A stretch of 64,000 nt of DNA from an uncultured Clostridia bacterium (GCA_948805675.1 CAQIBN010000008.1:1-64000), one strand, 5' to 3'; positions 8,600 to 18,732 are shown, counted from the first letter of the stretch. Notes: a model not told the origin generated them from the letters alone. A program made the numbers and translations.

Positions 8600-10144
8600 T
8601 TACTTTTTGGGGAACATCTTTTCAAAAATTCTTTTCAAATCTACATCTAGCAGTTCATCGACTAGAACATTAACTCCAAATGATGCTAATATTGCATTTA
8701 CTTCTTTTCTATATGCACAGTTGTTTATCATAATATGTTGTTCAACATTTTGATTTACATTTGCTAGTTTTTTCATCATTTTATATCCATTATTTAAATT
8801 GGTATCTGTTACATAGCCAAATGCATCAATTTCATCATAATCTATTTTAAATTTCTTAATATTATTTATAGAAAAAAATCTCTCTTTTGAATAAATCTCA
8901 AATAATTCCTTATTTATATTACTAAGTAATATTATACTATGTAGGTCAATAACATTTATTGTAATTGGGAAAACAGAAATACAGTCTTTGCTTTCTTTAT
9001 CAAAAAAATGTATACTTGTACTTAAAAATTCGACAGGGTATAAAGTAATATTAAATGAAATTACTTTTTTATCTTTTAAGTTAAATTGTTGCTTTTTATT
9101 TTCTATTTCTAGCTCAATGCAACCTTCGTTTTTTTCTAGCGTTCTATGAAATGTGTCTATTGAAAAATAACCTCTTCCAAAAGCTTTTTTCATATTCATC
9201 ATTGTCTCTGTGTCATTATGAGCATCATATATATTAAATCCAGAAGATTTACATTCAAAATTGATGCAAATATCATCTTTAATAATTAAATTATCTAATT
9301 CCATTTTTCTTGATTTATCATCAATATACTTTGTATTCGTTATTACATCATCATATATGTTTATCAAAATATTTCTAACATATTTTTCAAAAGATTTTCC
9401 TCTTTTTTTATAATAATTATCTAATTTATTATCTTTAAGATTTTTAAAATGTTCAATTATTAATTTTTCACATTCATTAAAAATATATGTGCAAAATTCT
9501 CCTAGATACATTAATATATAATTATTCTCCGTCTTAATAATTTTTTTAGTGTCTTCTACTGTAGATACTCCTTCTAATTCAACTGAAAATAGTTCAAGAT
9601 ATTTTTTTATGCATTCTAGTTCAATATCTTTATTTAGAACATTTATTTCTTTTGCAGAAAACCAACATGTAGGTTTTGTAGTACCAAAAAAAATCATTCT
9701 ATCATTACTTGTCATGTTTTTTCTATATATATAATCATTGTATATTAATACTCTCAAAATTATTAAACCAGTTATAGCATAAATATCTGAAATAGAAATC
9801 CCGAAAATATTTATTGCTTGTTCTTCTGTTATCGCAGAATCAAGTATTTTTAATCTATCAATATTTAAAATAAATGGATATAGTATACTACTCATTGCTT
9901 TGTCTATTGCTAATGAATCACTTTTGTCTAATGAATCAATACTTAAACTTTCTTTAAAAAATTGTTTAGAAAAATGATTAATATATTCATTAAAATCTTT
10001 ATAATCATCAATTTGATTAATTTTTGAAAAAACAAAGTACCCTTGTTTATCAAATTCAATCTTCTTTATACGATATTGTTTTACATAATCTCCCAAATAA
10101 TAATCATTATAAAATTTCTCTACTAATTTCTTTTTATTGTCCAT
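8600..10144 (-). CDS. Large hypothetical protein with internal PD-(D/E)XK nuclease motif
   Basis: 514 residues, not matched to a named family. A restriction-nuclease-like core is visible: GKSFEKYVRNIL (E253), MELDNLII (E282, D284) and INFECKSSGF (E297, K299), the order and spacing of Mrr/NERD-like endonucleases. The N-terminal 240 residues are helical and acidic/basic mixed; the C-terminal 200 residues look alpha/beta. No membrane helix. AAGGAG lies 11 nt before the start. As first gene of a three-gene operon with a SieB-like protein and YhcG, it is a candidate defence effector. Confidence 0.6.
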   Translation of the reverse strand: MDNKKKLVEKFYNDYYLGDYVKQYRIKKIEFDKQGYFVFSKINQIDDYKDFNEYINHFSKQFFKESLSIDSLDKSDSLAIDKAMSSILYPFILNIDRLKILDSAITEEQAINIFGISISDIYAITGLIILRVLIYNDYIYRKNMTSNDRMIFFGTTKPTCWFSAKEINVLNKDIELECIKKYLELFSVELEGVSTVEDTKKIIKTENNYILMYLGEFCTYIFNECEKLIIEHFKNLKDNKLDNYYKKRGKSFEKYVRNILINIYDDVITNTKYIDDKSRKMELDNLIIKDDICINFECKSSGFNIYDAHNDTETMMNMKKAFGRGYFSIDTFHRTLEKNEGCIELEIENKKQQFNLKDKKVISFNITLYPVEFLSTSIHFFDKESKDCISVFPITINVIDLHSIILLSNINKELFEIYSKERFFSINNIKKFKIDYDEIDAFGYVTDTNLNNGYKMMKKLANVNQNVEQHIMINNCAYRKEVNAILASFGVNVLVDELLDVDLKRIFEKMFPKK

Positions 10145-10384
10145 TTTTTTTGTATTCTCCTTACTAGTTTTTTACTATTTTCCTTACTATTTATTTTTTA
10201 TATATTATCATAAAAACTCAAAAAAAGAAAGTGCTTTTCCAAACACTTCCAATTAAGTTTTATCTCCAAACATTCTATGTTATTTACTATCAATTATTAC
10301 AATATTAAGACAATGTAATGCAACAAGTTGCAACATTCTCTAAATATTGCATAAGTAATCTGTAACTCATTTCATTCGAACAGC

Positions 10385-10570
10385 TTACTTAACTACTCCA
10401 CACACCATATCAACTTCTATCGTTACCCTAATTTTATGATTTTCTATTCTTTTAACCTTATTTTTACCTTTTCTATCAAAACTAATAAAATCTTCAAAAG
10501 CAGTAAACTCAACTATTTCGTCTAATTCTTTAGATATAGCACCGAGCAACATTCCACATGTAATGTCACT
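10385..10570 (-). pseudogene. Remnant of an unrecognised gene
   Basis: A 61-codon open stretch ending in TAA. It reads like a real protein C-terminus (GMLLGAISKELDEIVEF, then FISFDRKGKNKVKRIENH and IRVTIEVDMVCGVVK). It begins right after a stop, with no start codon behind a ribosome site, and neighbouring frames contain fragments consistent with decay. The rest of 10145-10757 holds nothing else I can support. Confidence 0.4.
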
Positions 10571-10757
10571 CTATTTGTATATTTTCCTAATATAAATTCA
10601 CTTCAACCATTATATATAAATTTCAAATAACTCCGCTTACTTCTTCCATTTAATGTAACACTTGCAATAAGTTATCTTTCATCATTCTTAGATTATCTCC
10701 TTTTATATAAGTATGCAACTTTTCACATACCAATTAAATATCCCCACATACAACCAC

Positions 10758-10787
10758 AAAGGTAGCCTACTTCTCAAGACTACCTTT
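10758..10787 (-). terminator. Terminator hairpin of the clpC operon
   Basis: AAAGGTAG and CTACCTTT arms with a 14-nt loop stand 7 nt past the clpC stop codon. The U-run is short, so efficiency is uncertain. Confidence 0.6.
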
Positions 10788-10793
10788 ATGTTA

Positions 10794-13250
10794 CTACTTC
10801 TTTACAATTTCAATGTTTTCATCTTTCACAATAGCTTTTACAACTTCTCCTGGCTTTACTATTCCATCTAAAATACTTTCAGCTATTTTATCTTCTAAAT
10901 TGCTTTGAATTGCCCTTCTTAATGGCCTAGCACCATAGTTTGTATCTATCCCCTTTTTAGCAATTAAGTCTTTTACATCATCATCTATTTCTACAATCAT
11001 ATTTTGTTCTTCTAACCTTTTTTTAACTTGTTTTAACATGATATCTATAATGTGTTTAATCTCTTCATCTATTAATTTATGGAATACTATAATTTCATCT
11101 ATACGATTTATAAATTCTGGTCTAAATTCCTTTTTAAGTTCAGCTAAAACATCTTTTTTTACATTTTCATATTCTTTTTCCATAGCTTCATCTGAATTTT
11201 GATTTTTAGTAAATCCTAAAGTCTTTTTATCTGTTATCATTCTTGCACCTACATTTGATGTCATAATAACAACTGTATTTTTAAAGTTTACTGTTCTACC
11301 TTGACTATCTGTTAATCTTCCATCTTCTAATATTTGAAGTAACATATTCATAACATCTGGATGAGCTTTTTCTATTTCATCAAATAATATAACTGAATAT
11401 GGTTTTCTTCTTATTTTTTCCGTTAATTGTCCACCTTCATCAAACCCTACATATCCTGGAGGTGAGCCTATTAATTTAGATACTGAATGTGGTTCCATAT
11501 ATTCAGACATGTCAACTCTAATCATAGCATCTTCATTTCCAAATAAAGCTTCTGCTAAAGCTTTTGATAGCTCTGTTTTACCAACTCCTGTTGGTCCTAA
11601 AAATAAGAATGAACCAATTGGCCTATTAGGATCTTTTAATCCTACTCTTCCCCTTCTTATAGCTTTTGCAACTGCTTCAACCGCTTCCTTTTGCCCAATT
11701 ACTCTTTTATGCAAAGTATCTTCTAAATGTTTTAATTTTTCATTTTCATCTTCTGTTAATTTCTTTACTGGAATCTTTGTCCAACTTGCAATAACATCTG
11801 CAATATCTTCTGTTGTTAAAGTTGTTACACTACGATTATTTTTGTTTTCCCATTTTTGTTTGTCTTTTTCTAATTTTTCCTTTGCCATTTTTTCTTTATC
11901 TCTCAAGCTTGCGGCTTTTTCAAAATCTTGAGAACGTATTGCTTCATCTTTTTCTTTTTCATATTGCATTATTTTATCTTCTAACTCTTTTAAATTCTCT
12001 GGTCTTGTATATGTTCTCATTTTAACTCTAGATGATGCCTCATCAATTAAATCTATAGCTTTATCTGGTAAATACCTATCATTAATATATCTTACAGATA
12101 AATTAACAGCAGATTCTATTGCTTCATCTGTAATCTTTACATTATGATGTGCTTCATATTTATCACGAATTCCTTCTAATATTTTTATTGTATCTTCTTT
12201 AGACGGCTCTTGCAGAGTAACTGGACTAAATCTTCTTTCCAAAGCAGCATCTTTTTCTATATATTTCCTATATTCATTTAGAGTAGTTGCACCTATTACT
12301 TTAATTTCTCCTCTTGCTAAAAGTGGTTTTAAAATATTTGCAGCATCTACTGCTCCTTCTGCAGAACCTGCACCTACTATTGTATGAATTTCATCTATAA
12401 ATAAAATCACATCACCTGCTTTTTTTACTTCATTTAAAGATTTTTTTATTCTTTCTTCAAAATCACCACGATATTTAGCACCTGCTACCATACTAGAAAT
12501 ATCTATACTTACAACTCTTTTATTTTTTAACATTTCTGGAACATCTTCAGAAACTATTTTTTGCGCTAATCCTTCTATTACAGCTGTTTTACCTACACCT
12601 GGCTCTCCTATTAAACAAGGATTATTTTTAGTTCTCCTAGACAAAATTTGAATAACTCTTTCTATTTCATCATTTCTACCTATAACAGGGTCTAACTTTC
12701 CTTCTCTTGCTTGTTTGGTTAAATCTGTCCCAAATTGATTTAATGTATTTGTTGAATTATAACTTCCGAATCCTTTGTTACTATTTTGTTTTTCTCCTGT
12801 AAATGTTTCATCCTCATTTATTACTTTTACAATCTCATTGTATAACTTTTGAGGATTTATATTCAAATCCATCATAATACGAACAGCAATACTATCACCT
12901 TCTAACATTATCCCTATTAATAAATGTTCTGTTCCTATATATTCTGTTCCAAGCTTTCTTGCCTCTCTAAAAGCATTTTCTATAACTCTTTTGGTTCTAG
13001 GTGTAAAACCTATAGTAGTATCACCACTTAAATTATTACTTGCTCTTCCTATCAATTCTTCTATTTCTTGTAATATACTTTCTGGAGTTACATTTTGATT
13101 TTCCAAAACTTTACTTGCAACTCCTGTCCCTTCTTTAGAAAGTCCATATAAAAGGTGTTCTGTTCCTATATAATTATGCCCAAGTTCATTTGCAACATCA
13201 TTTGCAAACTCTATTGCTTTTTGAGCTCTATTTGTAAATTTATATGTCAT
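10794..13250 (-). CDS. clpC: ATP-dependent Clp protease ATP-binding subunit ClpC
   Basis: An 818-residue class I Hsp100 unfoldase that feeds substrates, including arginine-phosphorylated proteins, to ClpP. In order: two Clp_N repeats (residues 1-145), AAA+ domain 1 (Walker A GEPGVGKT), a UVR-bearing middle coiled coil (QDFEKAASLRDKEK), AAA+ domain 2 (GPTGVGKTE) and the C-terminal D2-small domain. Start 13250 is chosen over an ORF start 7 codons upstream because GGAGG lies 6 nt before it and the MTYKFTNRAQKAI start is the family's. Last gene of the ctsR operon, 41 nt after mcsB. Confidence 0.97.
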   Translation of the reverse strand: MTYKFTNRAQKAIEFANDVANELGHNYIGTEHLLYGLSKEGTGVASKVLENQNVTPESILQEIEELIGRASNNLSGDTTIGFTPRTKRVIENAFREARKLGTEYIGTEHLLIGIMLEGDSIAVRIMMDLNINPQKLYNEIVKVINEDETFTGEKQNSNKGFGSYNSTNTLNQFGTDLTKQAREGKLDPVIGRNDEIERVIQILSRRTKNNPCLIGEPGVGKTAVIEGLAQKIVSEDVPEMLKNKRVVSIDISSMVAGAKYRGDFEERIKKSLNEVKKAGDVILFIDEIHTIVGAGSAEGAVDAANILKPLLARGEIKVIGATTLNEYRKYIEKDAALERRFSPVTLQEPSKEDTIKILEGIRDKYEAHHNVKITDEAIESAVNLSVRYINDRYLPDKAIDLIDEASSRVKMRTYTRPENLKELEDKIMQYEKEKDEAIRSQDFEKAASLRDKEKMAKEKLEKDKQKWENKNNRSVTTLTTEDIADVIASWTKIPVKKLTEDENEKLKHLEDTLHKRVIGQKEAVEAVAKAIRRGRVGLKDPNRPIGSFLFLGPTGVGKTELSKALAEALFGNEDAMIRVDMSEYMEPHSVSKLIGSPPGYVGFDEGGQLTEKIRRKPYSVILFDEIEKAHPDVMNMLLQILEDGRLTDSQGRTVNFKNTVVIMTSNVGARMITDKKTLGFTKNQNSDEAMEKEYENVKKDVLAELKKEFRPEFINRIDEIIVFHKLIDEEIKHIIDIMLKQVKKRLEEQNMIVEIDDDVKDLIAKKGIDTNYGARPLRRAIQSNLEDKIAESILDGIVKPGEVVKAIVKDENIEIVKK

Positions 13251-13291
13251 AAAATACCTCCATTCTAGCAATTATTTGCTTTTAATTTTAT

Positions 13292-14317
13292 TTATATATT
13301 CTCTTCTTTTATAATTTTTTTTATAATCTCTGCTCTTTTTATATCTCTTTCTTCCCCAGCTAATATCTTCCCAAAGTATTTTTGTAAATTGCCTGGTTTA
13401 GTATATAACTGTAATTTATTAACTTGCATATCATTTAGTTCTTTAATAATGCCTAAATCTGTGCCAAGTTTCACATCTGATAATAATTTTCTACATTCTT
13501 CAGATGATATTTTACTTGAATATAATAATAATCCATATGCTCTATATACACCATTTTCTAAATTTATTTGTTTTTTTCCTAAATACTTTCTTGCAAGTCT
13601 TTCTTGTTCTATTACTTTTTCTGTTATTGCTCTTACATTTTTTATAATTTCTAGTTCACTAATGCCTAATGATTGATTATTAAAAATTTGATATACATTA
13701 CCTTGACTTTGTGAACCTTCACCATAAATTCCTCTAATATTCATCCCAAAATTATTTACTGCTTGTAATACTTTACCTATATTACCTGTGGCTGTTAGTG
13801 CTGGCAAATGAACCATTACAGATGCTCTCATTCCTGTTCCTACATTTGTTGGACATGAAGTTAAATATCCATATTTATTACTATATGCATAATTTACTAA
13901 ATTCTCTAATTTCTCGTCTATTTCCTTACTTAAATTTAATAAATTCTCTAAATCCAATCCTGCTGAAAATACTTGCATACGAATATGGTCTTCTTCATTA
14001 ATCATTATACATATATTTTCATCATCATTAATTAAAACTGCTTTATTATTCTCTTTAGACATTGCAAATTCTGGACTTAATAAGTGTTTTTCTATTAAAC
14101 TAATTTTAGTAATGTCATCTATGTCTTTTAACTTTATAAATTTTAATCCATATCCTAAACTTATTGTTATTTCTTGTAATTTCTCTAATATTTTTTTACT
14201 TTCCTCTTTGCTATATCTATTTGGAAATTCGAATTCTTTTATATTTCTTGCAAGTCTTATTCTTGTACTAAGAACTACATCAGATTCTTTACCATTTTGT
14301 AAATACCAATTACTCAT
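13292..14317 (-). CDS. mcsB: Protein-arginine kinase McsB
   Basis: A 341-residue phosphagen-kinase-fold enzyme that phosphorylates arginines on misfolded proteins and on CtsR, marking them for ClpCP. It begins with the conserved STRIRLARNIKEFEFP and carries the SCPTNVGTGMRASVMVHLPAL segment of the active site. McsA, encoded just upstream, activates it. A 134-nt spacer, unusually long for this operon, precedes the gene and holds no hairpin I would call a terminator. Confidence 0.96.
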   Translation of the reverse strand: MSNWYLQNGKESDVVLSTRIRLARNIKEFEFPNRYSKEESKKILEKLQEITISLGYGLKFIKLKDIDDITKISLIEKHLLSPEFAMSKENNKAVLINDDENICIMINEEDHIRMQVFSAGLDLENLLNLSKEIDEKLENLVNYAYSNKYGYLTSCPTNVGTGMRASVMVHLPALTATGNIGKVLQAVNNFGMNIRGIYGEGSQSQGNVYQIFNNQSLGISELEIIKNVRAITEKVIEQERLARKYLGKKQINLENGVYRAYGLLLYSSKISSEECRKLLSDVKLGTDLGIIKELNDMQVNKLQLYTKPGNLQKYFGKILAGEERDIKRAEIIKKIIKEENI

Positions 14318-14451
14318 TTATTTTAAACCTCCCTACTCTATTTTAAATTAGCTTTTTCGTTAAATGTTAATTTTTTATATTTTAATTAAATAGTAAAATT
14401 TTTTGCTAAATTTAATTTTTATATTAATTATACAACCAATTTTATATTCAT

Positions 14452-14985
14452 TTATTTCTTATCTAATTTTTTTATTTCATCTCTAATTTTAGCTGCATCT
14501 TCGTATCTTTCCTCTTTTATTGCTTGTTTTAATTCTTTATTTAACTTTTGTAATTTACTTTCTTCTTTATTATCGCTTTCAGGTTTTATATCCATTACAT
14601 TTTCTTTTATATATTTAGGTTTTCTTCCTATATGCATAGATGAACCATGTAGATTTTTAACTAAATGATTAATCTTTTCATTAAACGTTTCATAACAATT
14701 TTCACAACCGAACTTTCCACTTTGAGTAAATTCATCATATGTTAATCCACATTTATTACACTTTAATGTGTTTTGTTTTATAAAACTTGGCATAAATGAA
14801 TCATTATATTCATCTAATAAATCTCCTAAAAAACTAGAAAAATTTATTGGCATATTAAAATCCATATCATCTATCCCCATTTCTTTTGCACATTCACTAC
14901 AAAGAATCATTTCTTTTTTTATACCGTTAATTATTTGTGTATATCTAACATTTCCCTCATTATTTCCACAATTTTGACATAACAT
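14452..14985 (-). CDS. mcsA: McsA, activator of the McsB arginine kinase
   Basis: 177 residues. Zinc-binding CxxC pairs (CQNCGN, CSECAKE, CNKCGLTYDEF, CENCYE) fill the N-terminal 100 residues. A UVR motif (NKELKQAIKEERYEDAAKIRDEIKKLDKK) ends the protein. McsA binds McsB and links it to ClpC. It lies 14 nt downstream of ctsR with a GGAGG site. Confidence 0.94.
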   Translation of the reverse strand: MLCQNCGNNEGNVRYTQIINGIKKEMILCSECAKEMGIDDMDFNMPINFSSFLGDLLDEYNDSFMPSFIKQNTLKCNKCGLTYDEFTQSGKFGCENCYETFNEKINHLVKNLHGSSMHIGRKPKYIKENVMDIKPESDNKEESKLQKLNKELKQAIKEERYEDAAKIRDEIKKLDKK

Positions 14986-14999
14986 AATAAATCCTCCTT

Positions 15000-15452
15000 T
15001 TAATCTTCTATAAGATTTAATAACATATTTTTTAAGATATTTGCTCTTAAGGTATCTTTATATTCATGTGGTATATTAAGTACATTATCACTTGTTGCTA
15101 CTTTTAAAAGTTTAGCTTCTTTTTCAGAAATAATATTATATGATAAGAAGTTACTTATATAAATATCTACTTCTTGTGATGTTATTTTATCTTCAAGACT
15201 TGCAATAATATGCATAATATATTTACTTCTTGACATATCTATTTTTTTTATTCTAATATGACCACCACCACCACGTTTACTTTCTACATAATATCCTTGA
15301 GATGGCTTAAATCTAGTTGAGATTACATAATTTATTTGTGATGGTACACAATTAAAATATTCTGCTAGGTCATTTCTTTGTATCTCTATATATTCATCTT
15401 GTTCATTAAATAATTCTTTTATAAATTCTTCTATCATATCTGACATTCTCAT
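15000..15452 (-). CDS. ctsR: Transcriptional repressor CtsR
   Basis: A 150-residue class III heat-shock repressor: N-terminal winged helix (CVPSQINYVISTRFKPSQGYYVESKRGGGGHIRI, glycine-rich wing) and C-terminal dimerization domain. It represses clp genes by binding tandem heptamers; such a site overlaps its own promoter (15529-15545), so the operon is autoregulated. The first ATG is kept because family members begin with a short MRxSDxIE stretch. Confidence 0.96.
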   Translation of the reverse strand: MRMSDMIEEFIKELFNEQDEYIEIQRNDLAEYFNCVPSQINYVISTRFKPSQGYYVESKRGGGGHIRIKKIDMSRSKYIMHIIASLEDKITSQEVDIYISNFLSYNIISEKEAKLLKVATSDNVLNIPHEYKDTLRANILKNMLLNLIED

Positions 15453-15528
15453 AAACTTCGCCCCACTTTTGTTTATATATTTATCTTTCTATTTTTCTTT
15501 TGCTATTTATTTGGTATTGTTTTTTGAC

Positions 15529-15545
15529 TTTGACTTTCTTTGACC
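15529..15545 (-). promoter_or_regulatory. CtsR operator
   Basis: On the minus strand it reads GGTCAAAGAAAGTCAAA, a full match to the CtsR tandem-heptad consensus. A further TTTGACT half site overlaps its edge at 15523-15529. It lies 9 nt after the -10 box, over the expected transcription start. Confidence 0.93.
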
Positions 15546-15554
15546 TATAATCAT

Positions 15555-15582
15555 ATTATACTATCATTTTTTATTTTGTCAA
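15555..15582 (-). promoter_or_regulatory. SigA-type promoter of the ctsR operon
   Basis: Minus strand: TTGACA (15582-15577), 16-nt spacer, TATAAT (15560-15555). Both hexamers are consensus. Confidence 0.9.
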
Positions 15583-15858
15583 TACTAAAAATCATATTTT
15601 ACATTTTATGTACAGTATATAATTAGAATATACATTTTACCAATACCTGATAGAATTACAGTAATTAATATATTTATAAATTTACACAAATCATATACTT
15701 CATACTCCATCAAACAAAAAGAAATTCTTAGTATTATTACACACATCTACCTACTACATTTCAATATTGATATAAATTTATAAATACATTAATTATTATA
15801 ATGTTACTAAATTATATATAGTAAAAACATTAATACTAACAAAAATACTTAACAACAT

Positions 15859-16017
15859 TTACTTATCTTTTGTCATTTTATCCATATCTTCTGCTCTTTG
15901 TTTTTGTTTTGATAATGTAAGCCAAGCAAAATAAGAAGAGACAAATTCGCCATATTTTGTAGCATCTTCTATCTCTCCTATTTCATTTTTTAATTTATTA
16001 ATTTCTTTATCATTCAT
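15859..16017 (-). CDS. Small hypothetical protein, 52 residues
   Basis: ATG at 16017 with GAGG 10 nt upstream and TAA at 15861. The peptide is hydrophilic (MNDKEINKLKNEIGEIEDA, then a central EFVSSYFAWLTLSKQKQ) and mostly helical, with no membrane segment. I do not recognise a family. The flanks (15583-15858 and 16018-16247) are very A+T-rich and show no other gene. Confidence 0.5.
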   Translation of the reverse strand: MNDKEINKLKNEIGEIEDATKYGEFVSSYFAWLTLSKQKQRAEDMDKMTKDK

Positions 16018-16247
16018 ACTACATACACCTCTTTTATAATTATGTGCATGTTATAATTTATTATACTTTTATAATATAATATTATTACATATAATATTTA
16101 TACTATATAAATTATATCTATTAATTTATATATGTAAACCATCATAATTCTTAAATATAAACATCACCCACACTAATATAATTTATATTTATTTGAATAT
16201 AACACAAATTATTTATTAAAATAAGACCAAAGTCATAGCGATATTCT

Positions 16248-17129
16248 TTAATTGTTTTGTGTAACATACTTTTCAATTGCTTGTGCAACACCATCTGAAT
16301 TATTATCATTAACAACAACATTTCCAAACTTCTTAACATATTCTGCACTATTTCCCATTACTACTCCAAGTCCTGCATTTTCTAGCATTTCTTTATCATT
16401 CACATTATCTCCTATTGCTATAACTTCACTTGCTTTAATATTTAATTTATTCATTAAAACTTTAATAGCATTCCATTTGTTAACATCATTTTTAGTAATT
16501 TCAGTATAATAATATTTTATTTCTACATCTTCATTATTTACTTTTATCATTTTTCTAGACATATGCCCAACATCTAATACATCTATATTATCAATTTCTC
16601 TTAATTTTTGTATGATACGATTAAAAATCAATAAATTATCATCATAAATAGTAACTTTTATATAATTATTACTGTTATTGTTTTTTACGAAATTATATAA
16701 ATCTCCTACTACTCTTATATTTGTTTGATATTTGCTATCTTTTTTTTCATTTTCTTGTTTATAAAATAAAGCACTATATTCAATTGTTCTTGTTAAAATT
16801 TCTGTTTCTGTATAAATATTATAATATATACTATTTTGCTCGCAAACTTCTATTATCTCTAATATCTTTTCTTTATCTATAAATTTATTGTATAAAATTT
16901 TATCATTTTTCATATCATATAAAATAGCACCATTGCCACATATGCTATAGTTTTCAGAGCTTATTTCTTTTGCAAAACTTTTAACAGAAGTTATATGTCT
17001 ACCAGATGCAATTATAACTTGCGTGCCATTTTCTTTTGCTTTTTTTATTGCATTTTTGTTTTTATTTGATATTTTGCCATATGAATTTAATAATGTACCA
17101 TCTAAATCTATTGCTATTAATTTATACAT
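16248..17129 (-). CDS. Cof-type HAD-IIB phosphatase
   Basis: 293 residues of the Cof/YidA family. HAD motif I is DLDGTLLNS (D8, D10), motif II is the S of IIASGRH, a large type IIB cap domain fills the middle, and motif IV is IGDNVNDKEML near residue 245. Family members dephosphorylate sugar phosphates, flavin mononucleotide and related metabolites; the substrate here is unknown. It stands alone between the small gene at 15859 and the SASP gene. Confidence 0.9.
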   Translation of the reverse strand: MYKLIAIDLDGTLLNSYGKISNKNKNAIKKAKENGTQVIIASGRHITSVKSFAKEISSENYSICGNGAILYDMKNDKILYNKFIDKEKILEIIEVCEQNSIYYNIYTETEILTRTIEYSALFYKQENEKKDSKYQTNIRVVGDLYNFVKNNNSNNYIKVTIYDDNLLIFNRIIQKLREIDNIDVLDVGHMSRKMIKVNNEDVEIKYYYTEITKNDVNKWNAIKVLMNKLNIKASEVIAIGDNVNDKEMLENAGLGVVMGNSAEYVKKFGNVVVNDNNSDGVAQAIEKYVTQNN

Positions 17130-17349
17130 ATAATGTTCTCCTTATTTACTTATCTTTATTCTTTTATATAATAATTGTTATTAGTCTTTATAATTGTAAT
17201 ATACTTTATATTTCATTTCAATAAAAATTATCAAAAATTTCCAGTTTAAAAAAATAATATTTGCATAACATATATAATGTGAAAAGACAAAATGCTTTTT
17301 CACAAAGAAACAAATAAGATAAAAACACGTTCTATAGGAGGTGAAAGAT

Positions 17350-17562
17350 ATGGCAAACTCATCAAGCAACAGTAACTATAAAGTAGTTCCAGAAGCTACA
17401 GAAGCTTTAAATAAATTTAAATATGAAGTAGCTAGTGAAGTTGGTGTTAACTTAAAAGAAGGTTATAACGGAGATATATCAGCTAGAGACGCTGGTAGAA
17501 TCGGTGGTAACATGGTAAGAAAATTAATCCAACAAGCTGAATCTCAAATGGCTAACAAATAA
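17350..17562 (+). CDS. Alpha/beta-type small acid-soluble spore protein
   Basis: A 70-residue SASP that coats and protects spore DNA. The conserved YEVASEVGV segment is the site cut by the germination protease GPR, and ARDAGRIGGNMVRKLIQQAE is the C-terminal DNA-binding block. AGGAGGTG lies 6 nt before the ATG at 17350, so the GTG at 17341 is not the start. It is good evidence that the organism makes endospores. A strong terminator follows. Confidence 0.96.
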   Translation: MANSSSNSNYKVVPEATEALNKFKYEVASEVGVNLKEGYNGDISARDAGRIGGNMVRKLIQQAESQMANK

Positions 17563-17666
17563 TTTTTGTATTAATATTGTTTAATATTAAAATTATTAAT
17601 AGTTATAAGAATAAGACAGGAATATTTTTCTTGATTTTATGAATACTCTTTTTAAGAGCATACATA

Positions 17667-17696
17667 AAGGCAGGAATTGTGTTCCTGCCTTATTAT
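17667..17696 (+). terminator. Terminator after the SASP gene
   Basis: AAGGCAGGAA and TTCCTGCCTT arms (10 bp, perfect) around a 5-nt loop, followed by ATTATTTTAT. Confidence 0.88.
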
Positions 17697-17800
17697 TTTA
17701 TCTAAAAAGTTAATATATCATTTAATAGTAAGAGTTTAAACAAATATATTTTTTATTATTTGTAATTTTTATTAATAACACAAACTATTTCTGCTTTTTA

Positions 17801-18067
17801 CTATTTTTCTTTTGTATTACTCCCTTTTTGTGTTAAAATTAAAACATTAATACATTTTTTACATACATGTATATTATTATGCATTTGTAAACTCTTCTTA
17901 TTTCCACAAAATACACAACTATTATTATGTTTTTTTAAAGTTAACGATTTTCCATCTATATGTAATTCTAATGCATCTTTTTCTCTAATATTATTAATAT
18001 CTCTCCATTCTTTTGGAAGAACAATTCTACCTAATTCATCAATTCTCCTAACAATATATCCATCCAT
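17801..18067 (-). CDS. AbrB/SpoVT-like regulator with C-terminal zinc finger
   Basis: 88 residues. The N-terminal half is a swapped-hairpin AbrB domain (YIVRRIDELGRIVLPKEWR, then DALELHIDGKSLTLKK). The C-terminal half has two Cys pairs (CVFCG and CKKC) that should bind zinc. AbrB-like transition-state regulators are common near clostridial sporulation genes. GGAG lies 8 nt before the ATG at 18067. Target genes are unknown. Confidence 0.85.
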   Translation of the reverse strand: MDGYIVRRIDELGRIVLPKEWRDINNIREKDALELHIDGKSLTLKKHNNSCVFCGNKKSLQMHNNIHVCKKCINVLILTQKGSNTKEK

Positions 18068-18306
18068 CAAACCGACTCCTTTCGCACTTATTCGATAAAA
18101 TATATCTTTTCTTTACATATTTTACCAAATGAGGTTGATTTTGTCAATCCATTGGATTGGTTTGTGTAAATATATTTATAGCTTTTTTTGTACAACTTGT
18201 GTTTACTTTTCAGAATTGTGTTTACTTTTTTACTTAACTAATATATTTATAGGTAATTTATAATTTATCTTTCCACTGTTACATATTTGCTTTTTTACAA
18301 GTATTC

Positions 18307-18618
18307 TTATAACGAATTTATTATTTCATTTATATTATTTATATATTTTTTTATTTCATTTATTTTTTCATTACTAAAATCAGATTTATTAGTAACACCT
18401 TTTAATATAAAATCTGTTGAATATCCTGTTATATTAGAAATTTCAATAACTTTTTCTATTGAAAGTCCCTTTTTTCCAGAAATTGTTTTGCCTAAATGCT
18501 GACCACTAATATTTATTAATTTTGCAAACTTCTCTTTTGTCATATTATTTTCAGTTCTTATAAATTCAATTCTTTTACCAATATCCTTTTTTATTATTTC
18601 TTTTTTCTCCAATTTCAT
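18307..18618 (-). CDS. XRE-type helix-turn-helix regulator
   Basis: About 103 residues with an HTH_3 domain (IGKRIEFIRTENNMTKEKFAKLINISGQHLGKTISGKKGLSIEKVIEI) and a helical tail of about 35 residues. It is divergent from the Spo0A-like gene; the 115-nt gap holds a perfect 8-bp-arm palindrome (18665-18685) that may be its operator. Ribosome site is weak (AGGTG abutting the ATG). Confidence 0.8.
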   Translation of the reverse strand: MKLEKKEIIKKDIGKRIEFIRTENNMTKEKFAKLINISGQHLGKTISGKKGLSIEKVIEISNITGYSTDFILKGVTNKSDFSNEKINEIKKYINNINEIINSL

Positions 18619-18664
18619 CACCTATAAAAATATAATATATTAAATAAAAATAATATGATGAATT

Positions 18665-18695
18665 ATCTACAAATTTATTGTAGATTTTTGTCGAT
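18665..18695. promoter_or_regulatory. Palindrome and Spo0A-box-like site in a divergent promoter region
   Basis: ATCTACAA and TTGTAGAT arms with a 5-nt centre occupy 18665-18685. TTTGTCGAT at 18687-18695 differs from the Spo0A box TTTGTCRAA at one base. The two overlap the promoter space of both divergent genes. Confidence 0.5.
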
Positions 18696-18732
18696 TGTTG
18701 TGGTATTATTTTTAAAAAAAGGATGAAAGTAA

